Assembly: GCF_002140975.2 (NCBI RefSeq)
Contig: NZ_CP147247.1
Span: forward strand, 992,001-1,056,000
Length of the DNA stretch: 64,000 bases
Direction of reading: 5' to 3'
Source of the DNA: Enterococcus sp. 9E7_DIV0242
GTDB taxonomy: Bacteria; Bacillota; Bacilli; Lactobacillales; Enterococcaceae
The position numbers were made by a program, and so were the translations under genes. Of the stretch, positions 1 through 8,028 are shown piece by piece (the first letter of the stretch is position 1; every line of letters starts with the position of its first letter). The notes beneath the pieces were generated by a model. That model was not told where the DNA came from. It saw nothing but the letters and a program-made list of their open reading frames with translations, and did not search any database.

Positions 1-720
1 ATGAAGAGAAATCTGAAATTTCCCAGCTTCTCCCAATGCATTCAAATAGCTGCGAATCGTCGTGCCGCCAGCTTCCACTGCACGTGCCAACACATCAATG
101 ATCGCTTGATATAGAAGTTCGGTCTCTTTTTTTGTCAATGTGTTTGCGGGCTGCTCCGGATGTATTTTCGATTCCCATAACGCCTCATCTACATAGATAT
201 TTCCCAGCCCAGTGACAAGTTTTTGATCCAACAAAAGTGGCTTGATTGCTTTATGGTGCTTTTTCAGATTGGTTTGAAATGGTTGCAATAGAAACATTTC
301 TGGAATTGGTTCGGGTCCTAATGCTAAAATCCCTTTGTATTCATTTGATTTGTCCTTTTCAACAAGAACCATTCGACCAAATTTTCGTACATCCAAATAG
401 CGTAGCTCGGTATCATCTGTAAAGGTAAAGCGGACATGCGTATGTTTCATCACAGGATCATTTTTAGATTCATGAAATTCATATTTTCCCTCCATCCGAA
501 GATGGGAAACCATATCAAAATCTGTCAGCTTGAAAATCAAAAATTTCCCTCGCCGTTCCATTTTTTCTATCGTTTGCCCTTGAAGAGAGAGCGAAAATAA
601 TTCTTTTTCCGGCTGTTCGATAATCCTTCCCCACAGCACCTCTACCGATGCTATCGTCTTACCAGTAACCAATTTCTCCAACCCTTTTCGAACTGTTTCT
701 ACCTCTGGTAATTCTGGCAT
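1..720 (-). CDS. mutM: Formamidopyrimidine-DNA glycosylase (MutM/Fpg), C-terminus cut by window edge
   Basis: Base-excision repair glycosylase/AP lyase that removes 8-oxoguanine and formamidopyrimidines from DNA. The protein begins MPELPEVETVRKGL at 720, the family's hallmark N-terminus in which the proline after Met is the catalytic nucleophile and Glu3 assists. Further hallmarks are GKFL (catalytic lysine region), HLRMEGKY and GLGNIYVDE, the last being part of the helix-two-turn-helix. Only 240 residues lie in the window; the family is about 270-290 long, so the C-terminal zinc finger is outside. It lies downstream of polA on the same strand with a gap of about 130 bases, an arrangement common in Lactobacillales, and the two are probably co-transcribed. 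Frame is open to base 1. Confidence 0.95.
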   Translation of the reverse strand, partial: MPELPEVETVRKGLEKLVTGKTIASVEVLWGRIIEQPEKELFSLSLQGQTIEKMERRGKFLIFKLTDFDMVSHLRMEGKYEFHESKNDPVMKHTHVRFTFTDDTELRYLDVRKFGRMVLVEKDKSNEYKGILALGPEPIPEMFLLQPFQTNLKKHHKAIKPLLLDQKLVTGLGNIYVDEALWESKIHPEQPANTLTKKETELLYQAIIDVLARAVEAGGTTIRSYLNALGEAGKFQISLH

Positions 721-851
721 ATTCTCTGCCTCCAATCCGTTGTCTTCTTTATATGATTTACTCAAAATGCTTTTTTATTCATACTAAGTAAAGCTGCAAA
801 ATGGGACATTAGCCGAATTGCTAACATCCCACTGTACTTCTTTACTATTAC

Positions 852-3497
852 TTATTTCGCTTCATACCATGTCTTCCCCCAGCTACTGTCTGTAACTAGC
901 GGCACATGAAGACTTACAGCATTTTCCATTTCCTCTTTAACAATTTCCTCCAGTTTTTTCAGTTCCGCTTCCGGCACTTCAAAAACCAGCTCATCGTGAA
1001 CCTGTAACAGCATGGTTGCTTCAAGATTTTCTCTCTTCAAGCGGTCTGCCATATTAATCATCGCCAACTTCAAAATATCAGCTGCGCTTCCCTGAATCGG
1101 CGTGTTGATGGCTGTTCTCTCGGCGAAAGACCGAAGATTGAAATTGCGTGAATTGATATCATTCAAGTAACGTCTACGATGATACAAGGTCTCAACATAG
1201 CCCTTGTCTTTCGCTTCACGTACGATTTCTTCCATATATTTTTTGACCCCTGGATATTTTTCGAAATAGGTGTCAATATACTGCTGCGCCTGTTTTCGAG
1301 TGATACCCAAATTTTGGGAAAGTCCATAATCACTAATACCATAAACAATACCAAAGTTTACAGCCTTAGCCTGACGACGCATATTCGGTGTCACATCTTC
1401 TGCTTTTTCCAAGCCAAATACTCGCATAGCTGTGCTGGCATGGATATCCTGTCCCTCAATAAATGCTTGCTTCAAATGCTCATCATCTGAAATATGCGCT
1501 AATACACGTAACTCGATTTGAGAATAATCCGAAGAAAAAATCAACCAATTTTCATCTCTTGGTACAAAGGCTTGACGAATTTTACGCCCTTCATCCAAAC
1601 GAATCGGAATATTTTGCAAGTTTGGATCGACAGAACTCAAGCGCCCAGTCTGAGTTAATGTTTGAACATAACGCGTGTGGATCTTGTTGTCTGGTTGAAT
1701 AACCTTCAGTAAGCCTTCAATATATGTTGATTGAATTTTGGCAATTTGTCTGTATGTCAAAATATCTTCAACGATTGGTGCTTGTTCCTTCAACTGTTCC
1801 AGTACATCTACAGCTGTTGAATAGCCAGTCTTTGTTTTCTTGATAACTGGAAGCCCCATTTTTTCAAATAGGATAACTCCAAGCTGCTTCGGTGAATTCA
1901 GATTGAATTCTTCTCCAGCTTCTCCATAGATTTTTTGTTCAATCTGAGTAAGACGCTCAGAAAATTCTTGCCCCATTTCTCTCAGACGCTGTGCATCTAC
2001 TCGGATACCTGTTATTTCCATGTCCCCCAAAATTTTAGACAATGGCAACTCCATTTTATAGAAAAGATCAGCTTGATCCTTTTCAGCCAACTCTTTGTCC
2101 AGCTTATTCGATAAGATTGTAATTGCCTTTACTTTTCTAGCTAAGTGGCTGAAGAATTTTTCTTCATCTTCCGGCAAACCTTTTTTGGCGCCTTTACCGT
2201 AAACTGCTTCATCAGATTGGATATCGGTATAGCCATAATGCTGTGCCACACCTTCAATATCAGCATTGTTGTCGTTAGTGTCCAGTAAATAAGCGGCTAA
2301 CAAAACATCAAAAGTGACACCTTGCATTTTACCAGTATAGCGATTCAAGGCAACATATGTCCGTTTCATGTCGTAAACTTTTTTCTTGTAGCTATCTGAT
2401 AGCAGCCAATCAGTAAATGCAGGTGCTTCAAACAAGGACAAATCATTTGTTGTATAAATCTGGTGGTCATTTCCCCACGCCACGCCAACGATCGGTGACG
2501 TATGATAATTATCCTCCATCATTTCCACGTAGAGAGCCATATCATCCGTAAACATTTCTTTAGTAAAGTCATTCACTACCTTAAAGTGAACATCCTCCAT
2601 CGGCTGAACCTCTTCCTCTATGTTCAGCTTACTCAAGAACTGTTTGAATTCCATTTCTTTATAGAAAGGAACGAGCTTATCCAAATCTTTTCCTTCATAT
2701 TTTAAGCTATTTATATCAACATCAACTGGCGCATTTACCTCGATAGTTGCCAATCGTGTGGACATAAAGGCGTTCTCTTTATCATTGATCAGATTTTCTT
2801 TCATCTTGCTCTTTTTCATTTCATCTATATGCTCATAAACGCCTTCAACAGAGCCGTATTCCTTCAATAGCTTGATTGCTGTTTTCTCGCCAATTTTTGT
2901 TACACCTGGAATGTTGTCTGAAGTATCACCAGCCAAGCCTTTCATATCAATAATTTGAAGAGGTGTCAGACCATCATATTTTTCAGCAACATACTCAGGG
3001 GTATAAGATTCAATGTCACTAACCCCTTTTACCGTGATATCCACTTTAACTGAATCAGTTGTAAGCTGAGTTAAATCTCGATCTCCGGAAAGAACGACAA
3101 CATCAAATTCTTCTTTTGGTACCTTGTTTGCCAAAGTACCAATGATATCATCTGCTTCATAATTATCTAATTCATAATATTGAACACCTAAACCTGTCAA
3201 TAGTTCGCGAATATAAGGCATCTGCTCCTTAAACTCACCCGGTGTTTTCGAACGACCTGCTTTATACTCCGCATAAAACTCCGTTCGAAATGTTGTTTTA
3301 CCAGCATCAAAAGCAACCAATACATGTGTAGGTTGTTCTTTAGCCATCACATTTTCAAACATTGTATGGAAAGCATATATTGCATTTGTGTGTAGCCCAT
3401 TCTTATTTACAAATCGATCTAATGAATTGTGTAGCGCGAAAAATGCTCGAAAAGCCACGCTATTTCCATCTACTAATAATAATTTATTTTTTGCCAT
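852..3497 (-). CDS. polA: DNA polymerase I
   Basis: DNA polymerase I for Okazaki-fragment processing and repair synthesis, 881 residues. Residues 1 to about 290 are the 5' nuclease domain (MAKNKLLLVDGN, GDTSDNIPGV). The C-terminal half carries polymerase motifs A (DYSQIELRVLAH), B (RRQAKAVNFGIVYG) and C (VHDELVFEV). The middle 3'-5' exonuclease-like domain starts at ALYVEMMEDN, where proofreading enzymes have an aspartate/glutamate metal pair, so it is probably inactive, as in other Firmicutes. A longer reading frame continues upstream to 3575, but the start at 3497 has AAAGGAG just before it and matches the family N-terminus. It lies upstream of mutM and downstream of a hairpin repeat array that may form its mRNA leader. 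Confidence 0.97.
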   Translation of the reverse strand: MAKNKLLLVDGNSVAFRAFFALHNSLDRFVNKNGLHTNAIYAFHTMFENVMAKEQPTHVLVAFDAGKTTFRTEFYAEYKAGRSKTPGEFKEQMPYIRELLTGLGVQYYELDNYEADDIIGTLANKVPKEEFDVVVLSGDRDLTQLTTDSVKVDITVKGVSDIESYTPEYVAEKYDGLTPLQIIDMKGLAGDTSDNIPGVTKIGEKTAIKLLKEYGSVEGVYEHIDEMKKSKMKENLINDKENAFMSTRLATIEVNAPVDVDINSLKYEGKDLDKLVPFYKEMEFKQFLSKLNIEEEVQPMEDVHFKVVNDFTKEMFTDDMALYVEMMEDNYHTSPIVGVAWGNDHQIYTTNDLSLFEAPAFTDWLLSDSYKKKVYDMKRTYVALNRYTGKMQGVTFDVLLAAYLLDTNDNNADIEGVAQHYGYTDIQSDEAVYGKGAKKGLPEDEEKFFSHLARKVKAITILSNKLDKELAEKDQADLFYKMELPLSKILGDMEITGIRVDAQRLREMGQEFSERLTQIEQKIYGEAGEEFNLNSPKQLGVILFEKMGLPVIKKTKTGYSTAVDVLEQLKEQAPIVEDILTYRQIAKIQSTYIEGLLKVIQPDNKIHTRYVQTLTQTGRLSSVDPNLQNIPIRLDEGRKIRQAFVPRDENWLIFSSDYSQIELRVLAHISDDEHLKQAFIEGQDIHASTAMRVFGLEKAEDVTPNMRRQAKAVNFGIVYGISDYGLSQNLGITRKQAQQYIDTYFEKYPGVKKYMEEIVREAKDKGYVETLYHRRRYLNDINSRNFNLRSFAERTAINTPIQGSAADILKLAMINMADRLKRENLEATMLLQVHDELVFEVPEAELKKLEEIVKEEMENAVSLHVPLVTDSSWGKTWYEAK

Positions 3498-3529
3498 GTG
3501 CGCACTCCTTTTATTTGTGGAGGAAAAGA

Positions 3530-4195
3530 AAAAAGTGATTTCTTCTTTTCTCCATTTTGTTGGTCCGATGTCCATTATTCTAGCATTCTTAATAAAAGAA
3601 TAATGGCTCTCCTTGTTAGTTGTGGTAGAAACAAGCTAGGTAACTTTCTTGTTTCTCTATTCTGGTGGTCCGATGTCCTCTACTTCTAGGTTTTTATGTG
3701 TGCCAGAGTAGTGGCTCTCCTTTTGGTTGTTGAAGTAAAGAAGAAAGTGATTTCTTCTTTTCCTCCATTTTGGTGGTCCGATGTCCATTATTCTAGCATT
3801 CTTAATAAAAGAATAATGGCTCTCCTTGTTAGTTGTGGTAGAAACAAGCTAGGTAACTTTCTTGTTTCTCTATTCTGGTGGTCCGATGTCCTCTACTTCT
3901 AGGTTTTTATGTGTGCCAGAGTAGTGGCTCTCCTTTTGGTTGTTGAAGTAAAGAAGAAAGTGATTTCTTCTTTTCCTCCATTTTGGTGGTCCGATGTCCA
4001 TTATTCTAGCATTCTTAATAAAAGAATAATGGCTCTCCTTGTTAGTTGTGGTAGAAACAAGCTAGGTAACTTTCTTGTTTCTCTATTCTGGTGGTCCGAT
4101 GTCCTCTACTTCTAGGTTTTTGTACTTACCAGAGTAGAGGCCCTCCTTTTGGTTGTTGAAAAAAATGATGAAAGGTATATCTTCATTTTTTTCTG
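3530..4195. repeat. Tandem array of about six 105/108-base hairpin modules (213-base composite period)
   Basis: The motif TGGTCCGATGTCC recurs at 3561, 3666, 3774, 3879, 3987 and 4092, so the spacing alternates 105 and 108 bases (modules A and B). Each module holds one hairpin between GATGTCC and GGCTCTCC and a second hairpin after it. In A the first stem is CCATTATTC (3572-3580) with GAATAATGG (3598-3606), and the second is AGAAACAAG (3627-3635) with CTTGTTTCT (3648-3656). In B the stems have different sequences but still pair: CTACT...AGTAG (3680-3711) and AGAAGAAA...TTTCTTCT (3739-3758). In the last B copy a mismatch is repaired to a pair (AGTAGAGG). Preserved pairing with changed sequence suggests a structured RNA. 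Long frames inside it simply repeat with the array and are not believed to be genes. Confidence 0.85.
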
Positions 4196-4410
4196 CTATC
4201 TTACTTTTTGATTCTCCTTAAGAAATAGCTGATTAGTATCAAGTAAAACTCTTCTCTGTTCGTAATCAGACTCTGTTTCATTTTAACAAATATTGGCAGA
4301 AATTGCAGTAAGAAGAGTTCCTTTCTACAAAACATGATTTTTAATTTCACGTAGAATAGGAATTTTTTTCTTATTTCATAAACGCACTGTTTCAAATCAT
4401 AAGGGACGCA

Positions 4411-4460
4411 AAAAAAGAATCTCTGAAGCCCACACATTAGCTAAAGAGATTCTTTATTTT
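4411..4460 (-). terminator. Rho-independent terminator of the 4618-7782 minus-strand group
   Basis: AAAGAATCTCT and AGAGATTCTTT form a perfect 11-bp stem. On the minus strand it is followed by a run of seven T. It lies about 160 bases past the stop of the 4618-5325 gene. Confidence 0.8.
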
Positions 4461-4617
4461 AGACCACTACAGTTTAGGAGTACTGCGTTAGTCATTGGAG
4501 TTCACACAAAATGAAATTCACACTTAATTTCATTTTCTTATTTGATTACATTCTACCGCCCAATTTTGAATTTTTTATGACCGAAAATTTTTCATTCTGT
4601 AAACTTTTAACGATAGA
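4461..4617. other. Gap between terminator and unknown gene
   Basis: AT-rich spacer. I see no gene, promoter of note or repeat in it. The 4196-4410 stretch to its left is likewise AT-rich without a convincing gene; a 78-codon minus-strand frame there has no ribosome binding site and an implausible composition. Confidence 0.5.
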
Positions 4618-5325
4618 TCAATGTCTTTTTGAAATAACGATCGTTCTTTCTATTTCCCGTTGTATCGCTTGTTCGGGGAACTCCTTGCTTATTGCAGCTA
4701 ATGTTTTTTCGACAAAAGCATATGGAAATGCTGAACTGAAAATAACAAACTTCCATACAAAAAGCTTATCCGTCTTGTATTTTAGATAGTACACTTTAGC
4801 TCTTTCATAATTAGAGATTGTCTGAAGCGTGGGATTATTGGCAATCAAATACCCTAATCCATCTATCATTTCTCCGGTGTATTCTTTTTGGTTAAGATTA
4901 TCTAATAAAATATCCGCTACAGATAGATCCATACGACCAAAGGTACGAGCAATAATTCCTCGAGGCAAAGGATAACACTTCTTTTTCGATGTTTTCGCAT
5001 CTGTAAGTGAGCGATACTGATTGTTCCCCAGTTTATTTAGATAAGGGATCATCGCATGAACTGTAAGAGTATCTCCTTTAGCCAAGGCATCACATATTTC
5101 TATACGAGTGTAGAGCTTTTTTTCAATGCACAAATGTTCCAACAGTCTCTCAGCTGTACCAGCCAATAGAATATAGTATGTGCCTAGACAACGTGCTGCG
5201 ATGGATCGTTGCACAGGGTCAGAGCTACTTAATTGTGTGAATAAATCATTTTTCTCAAGCTTTTCAAGAACCGTTTCTTTTGGTAGAAAGCCTCGAGAGG
5301 AAAGTTGTTGCTGTGAAGATTTCAT
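4618..5325 (-). CDS. Uncharacterised helical repeat (HEAT-like) protein
   Basis: Function unknown. 235 residues, no signal peptide and no membrane segment, so cytosolic. The sequence is a run of amphipathic helices with repeated patterns such as DPVQRSIAARCLG and ICDALAKGDTLTVHAMIPYLNKLG, and later GEMIDGLGYLIANNP. These resemble HEAT/armadillo-type repeats that act as protein or nucleic-acid binding scaffolds. The start is an ATG preceded by GGAGAC. It lies 16 bases downstream of the aldo/keto reductase on the same strand and shares its terminator, so the two are probably one operon. The HEAT assignment is by pattern only. Confidence 0.6.
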   Translation of the reverse strand: MKSSQQQLSSRGFLPKETVLEKLEKNDLFTQLSSSDPVQRSIAARCLGTYYILLAGTAERLLEHLCIEKKLYTRIEICDALAKGDTLTVHAMIPYLNKLGNNQYRSLTDAKTSKKKCYPLPRGIIARTFGRMDLSVADILLDNLNQKEYTGEMIDGLGYLIANNPTLQTISNYERAKVYYLKYKTDKLFVWKFVIFSSAFPYAFVEKTLAAISKEFPEQAIQREIERTIVISKRH

Positions 5326-5341
5326 TTGTGTCTCCTATTCA

Positions 5342-6253
5342 TTAAGGTAAGATATTGCCTGCCGCAAGGTAAATCGCATACCAGTCTTCACGACTTAATA
5401 CGATTTCTGATGCCTTGGCGATCTCTTCAATCCGACCAAGATTCATCGTTCCAGCAATGACCTGCATGTTTGCAGGATGTCGTAAAATCCAAGCCGTAGC
5501 AAGCCCTGTCGGCGTTGTGTTATATTTTTCAGCGACTTCTTCCATTTTTTTATTCAGTTCCGGGAATTTTTCATTGCCAAGGAACACACCTTCAAAGAAG
5601 CCATATTGGTATGGTGACCATGCTTGGATGGTCATTTTCTTTAAACGAGAATAGTCGAGAACGCTCCCGTCATGGTCGAAACTTCCTGTGTCGGTCATAT
5701 TGACATGAATCCCTTGATCTACCATCTCTGTATGCTTGATACCAAACTGCAATTGGTTAGCTACCAATGGTTGCTTCACTGCAGTTTTCAATAATTCGAT
5801 TTGCATTGGTTTCTGGTTACTTACACCAAAATATTTCACTTTTCCTTGTTGCTCCAACTGATCGAAAGCGGCCGCAACCTCTTCCGGCTCTACTAATGTA
5901 TCTGGGCGATGGAGAAGTAACGCATCAACATAGTCAACACCTAATCGCTTCAAACTTTCTTCTACAGAAGTAACAATATGTTCCTTTGAAAAGTCAAACA
6001 TCCCTTTACGAATACCACATTTTGTTTGAAGAATAATATCATCTCTGGAAATACTGCTATCTCTCAATGCTTTACCGAAAATCGTTTCGCATTCGCCGCC
6101 GCCATATATATCTGCGTGATCATAAAAATCAATCCCCTGATCAAAAGCTGTCTCCAACACACGTTGAGGATCTTCCGCATTATTCATTCGCATACATCCC
6201 AAAATAACTGAAGCTGCATTCAAATCGCTTGTACCAAACTGAATTTTTTTCAT
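5342..6253 (-). CDS. Aldo/keto reductase (YdhF-like)
   Basis: NADPH-dependent reductase of the AKR superfamily, 303 residues, cytosolic TIM barrel. The catalytic tetrad can be read: Asp and Tyr in FYDHADIYGGGE, Lys in LQTKCGI, His in LLLHRPD. The C-terminal cofactor region includes IAGTMNLGRIEEI. The closest family pattern is the YdhF/YcsN group, whose physiological substrate is not established. The ATG at 6253 is chosen because TGGGAGG stands seven bases upstream and MKKIQFG is the family start; the frame extends five codons further without a binding site. It is followed at 16 bases by the HEAT-like gene. Confidence 0.88.
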   Translation of the reverse strand: MKKIQFGTSDLNAASVILGCMRMNNAEDPQRVLETAFDQGIDFYDHADIYGGGECETIFGKALRDSSISRDDIILQTKCGIRKGMFDFSKEHIVTSVEESLKRLGVDYVDALLLHRPDTLVEPEEVAAAFDQLEQQGKVKYFGVSNQKPMQIELLKTAVKQPLVANQLQFGIKHTEMVDQGIHVNMTDTGSFDHDGSVLDYSRLKKMTIQAWSPYQYGFFEGVFLGNEKFPELNKKMEEVAEKYNTTPTGLATAWILRHPANMQVIAGTMNLGRIEEIAKASEIVLSREDWYAIYLAAGNILP

Positions 6254-6312
6254 CAAAAAGCCTCCCATTCATTAATACATCTATTCTATCATAAAAAGCT
6301 GAAAGGGTTTTA

Positions 6313-7782
6313 TTATATCCCTGATAAAATCTGCTCTAATTGCTTCAAAAGAACCTCCTCAGGTATTTCCGGAATCGTCAGCACAGGGCAGTGCACGTCT
6401 TGTTCTATAAAAAACGGATGGATTAAGTTAGTTAAAATCACATCTGCATTTTTATATTCACTATAGATTTTCCCTTCAACGAAACGGATGTTTTTTCTAT
6501 TTTTGAAATGCGATGCTATCGTCTTTGTTAACTGTTTTTTCTGCTCCTGTTTCCAATTCAATACGAGATAAATATTTTTTTGTGGTTCGATTGACACTGG
6601 CGAAAGCATTTCGGAAAAAATAAAAAAATACCGGAAAAGAAACTGTAATTTCGTTATTCGTTGAAAATGCAAATTTTCTTTTTTGACCTTTTGAAAGCCA
6701 TCACTCAACTTATGAAACAAGACTGGGTAAGTGCTGAAGGATTGCTCTATTAGCGAGATATCCTCATATAGCATAGTGCTTATCAGGTCATAATATAAAT
6801 GGAAGCTTAATAAGGATGTGTACACGTCCTTATCAAAAAGAAAATCACATTCTTTAAAACTACTCTTTAGTAATTCTGCCCCATAAGAGGTTTGGATGTA
6901 GGCGGTTGTTTTGTTTATATAATTTTCATGGATAAATTTTTCTTTTATCCTTTGATTGAAATTGTCAGAAAACTTTGCTTGGACCATCAGAAATAAGTAC
7001 ATATATTCTTCAGTGGAAAGAGCCATTCCTGTTCTTTGTTTTAACTGAGACAATAAAGAAGCAAAAAGCGAACTATTTAAACAATAGCTTCTGTGTGATT
7101 CATTGAATACCACAGATTTCCTCCTGTTGATTCGATCAAGTTGAATAGAAATAATCGAAAACAACTGTTGTTCCTGCAAAAAGTTTAACCTCATATGAAA
7201 AAACAAAACAATCTTTCGATAAACGAACTCTGCTTCTTCAGAAAAAGAAGAGTACTCACTTTCATCAAGAGGATACGAAGTGATTTGGTAAAATTGATGT
7301 ATAAATTCTCTTATTTGCACCTCTTCACCTGTTAACTCAAATGTATTCCGCCGCAATGTCAGCTGTAAGGGCTGAAGCCATCGCCTAATCCTTGTCACTC
7401 TCTTTTTTACCTGTGGAATACTCTCTTTCAATTGAGCTGAAAACTCTTTGATTGTAAAATTGTTGCGAATGATTCTATTAAGCATTGTTATTGCTGGAGA
7501 TCTTTGAATCAAGCAAATACGAAGTTTCTCCAAATACCACGGATTCTCCATCTCCAAGGTTAGACTATCCCGTCCCTGAACAGATAAAACCAACTGTCTA
7601 CTCAAATGATAGTCACTAACTAGGTGTCGTAATTTCCCTACATATTTTGTAAGTGTTTTTACGTGTACTGATAATCTATCAGCAAGCTTCTTAAGTGATA
7701 CCCTTCTTGATTGTTGACGAAGAAACGTCACTATTTCCAACATTTTTCTTGTTTCAAAATCTAATATTTCTGTTATGTCCAT
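6313..7782 (-). CDS. Mga/PRD-type helix-turn-helix transcriptional regulator
   Basis: A 489-residue regulator resembling the Mga family of Gram-positive virulence and metabolism regulators. The N-terminal 80 residues contain a winged helix (VSLKKLADRLSVHVKTLTKYVGKL), with a second helix-turn-helix around FTIKEFSAQLKESIPQVKKRVTRI. The long helical middle resembles degenerate PRD domains, and the C-terminal stretch after about residue 390 (LVLNWKQEQKKQL, ADVILTNLI) resembles an EIIB-like fold seen in Mga and AtxA. No conserved PRD phospho-histidine stands out. The ATG at 7782 is preferred because GGGG lies just upstream. It is transcribed alone, 45 bases upstream of the aldo/keto reductase start, and the neighbours are plausible targets by proximity only. 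Confidence 0.75.
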   Translation of the reverse strand: MDITEILDFETRKMLEIVTFLRQQSRRVSLKKLADRLSVHVKTLTKYVGKLRHLVSDYHLSRQLVLSVQGRDSLTLEMENPWYLEKLRICLIQRSPAITMLNRIIRNNFTIKEFSAQLKESIPQVKKRVTRIRRWLQPLQLTLRRNTFELTGEEVQIREFIHQFYQITSYPLDESEYSSFSEEAEFVYRKIVLFFHMRLNFLQEQQLFSIISIQLDRINRRKSVVFNESHRSYCLNSSLFASLLSQLKQRTGMALSTEEYMYLFLMVQAKFSDNFNQRIKEKFIHENYINKTTAYIQTSYGAELLKSSFKECDFLFDKDVYTSLLSFHLYYDLISTMLYEDISLIEQSFSTYPVLFHKLSDGFQKVKKENLHFQRITKLQFLFRYFFIFSEMLSPVSIEPQKNIYLVLNWKQEQKKQLTKTIASHFKNRKNIRFVEGKIYSEYKNADVILTNLIHPFFIEQDVHCPVLTIPEIPEEVLLKQLEQILSGI

Positions 7783-7811
7783 AAAAATCCCCACATTTTA
7801 TTTATCAATTC

Positions 7812-7960
7812 TAAGACATGTTCAAAAAATTTCGTGGTAGTCAAAATTCTCAAGAAGTAAGTGATTAAATAGAGACTATTTAGAAAGACAACATAACTTA
7901 TGTCGTAACCTAAGCGAGTATTTCTGATATGGTCTGAAAAATTTTTAAACATGCCCTTAC
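7812..7960. repeat. Possible MITE-like segment with terminal inverted repeats
   Basis: GACATGTTCAAAAAATTTC at 7815-7833 is matched in inverted orientation by GAAAAATTTTTAAACATGCC at 7936-7955, with roughly 16 of 19 positions agreeing. The TAAG just outside each arm also matches. The 140 bases between hold no reading frame. No clean target duplication was seen, so this could also be a relic of an insertion-sequence end. Confidence 0.35.
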
Positions 7961-8028
7961 TATAGATTACTCCAAAATTAGTATTTTCTCTTTTTTTTAA
8001 TAAAAAAAAGAGAGATTAACACAATAAT

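Noticed and set aside
3498..4115. Repeated 63-71-codon frames on the plus strand (ending WWSDVLYF-like)
   Set aside because: They simply recur with the 213-base repeat; no distinct ribosome binding site, and the pairing stems explain the conservation better.
4201..4437. 78-codon minus-strand frame
   Set aside because: No binding site, overlaps a terminator at its right end and has implausible composition.
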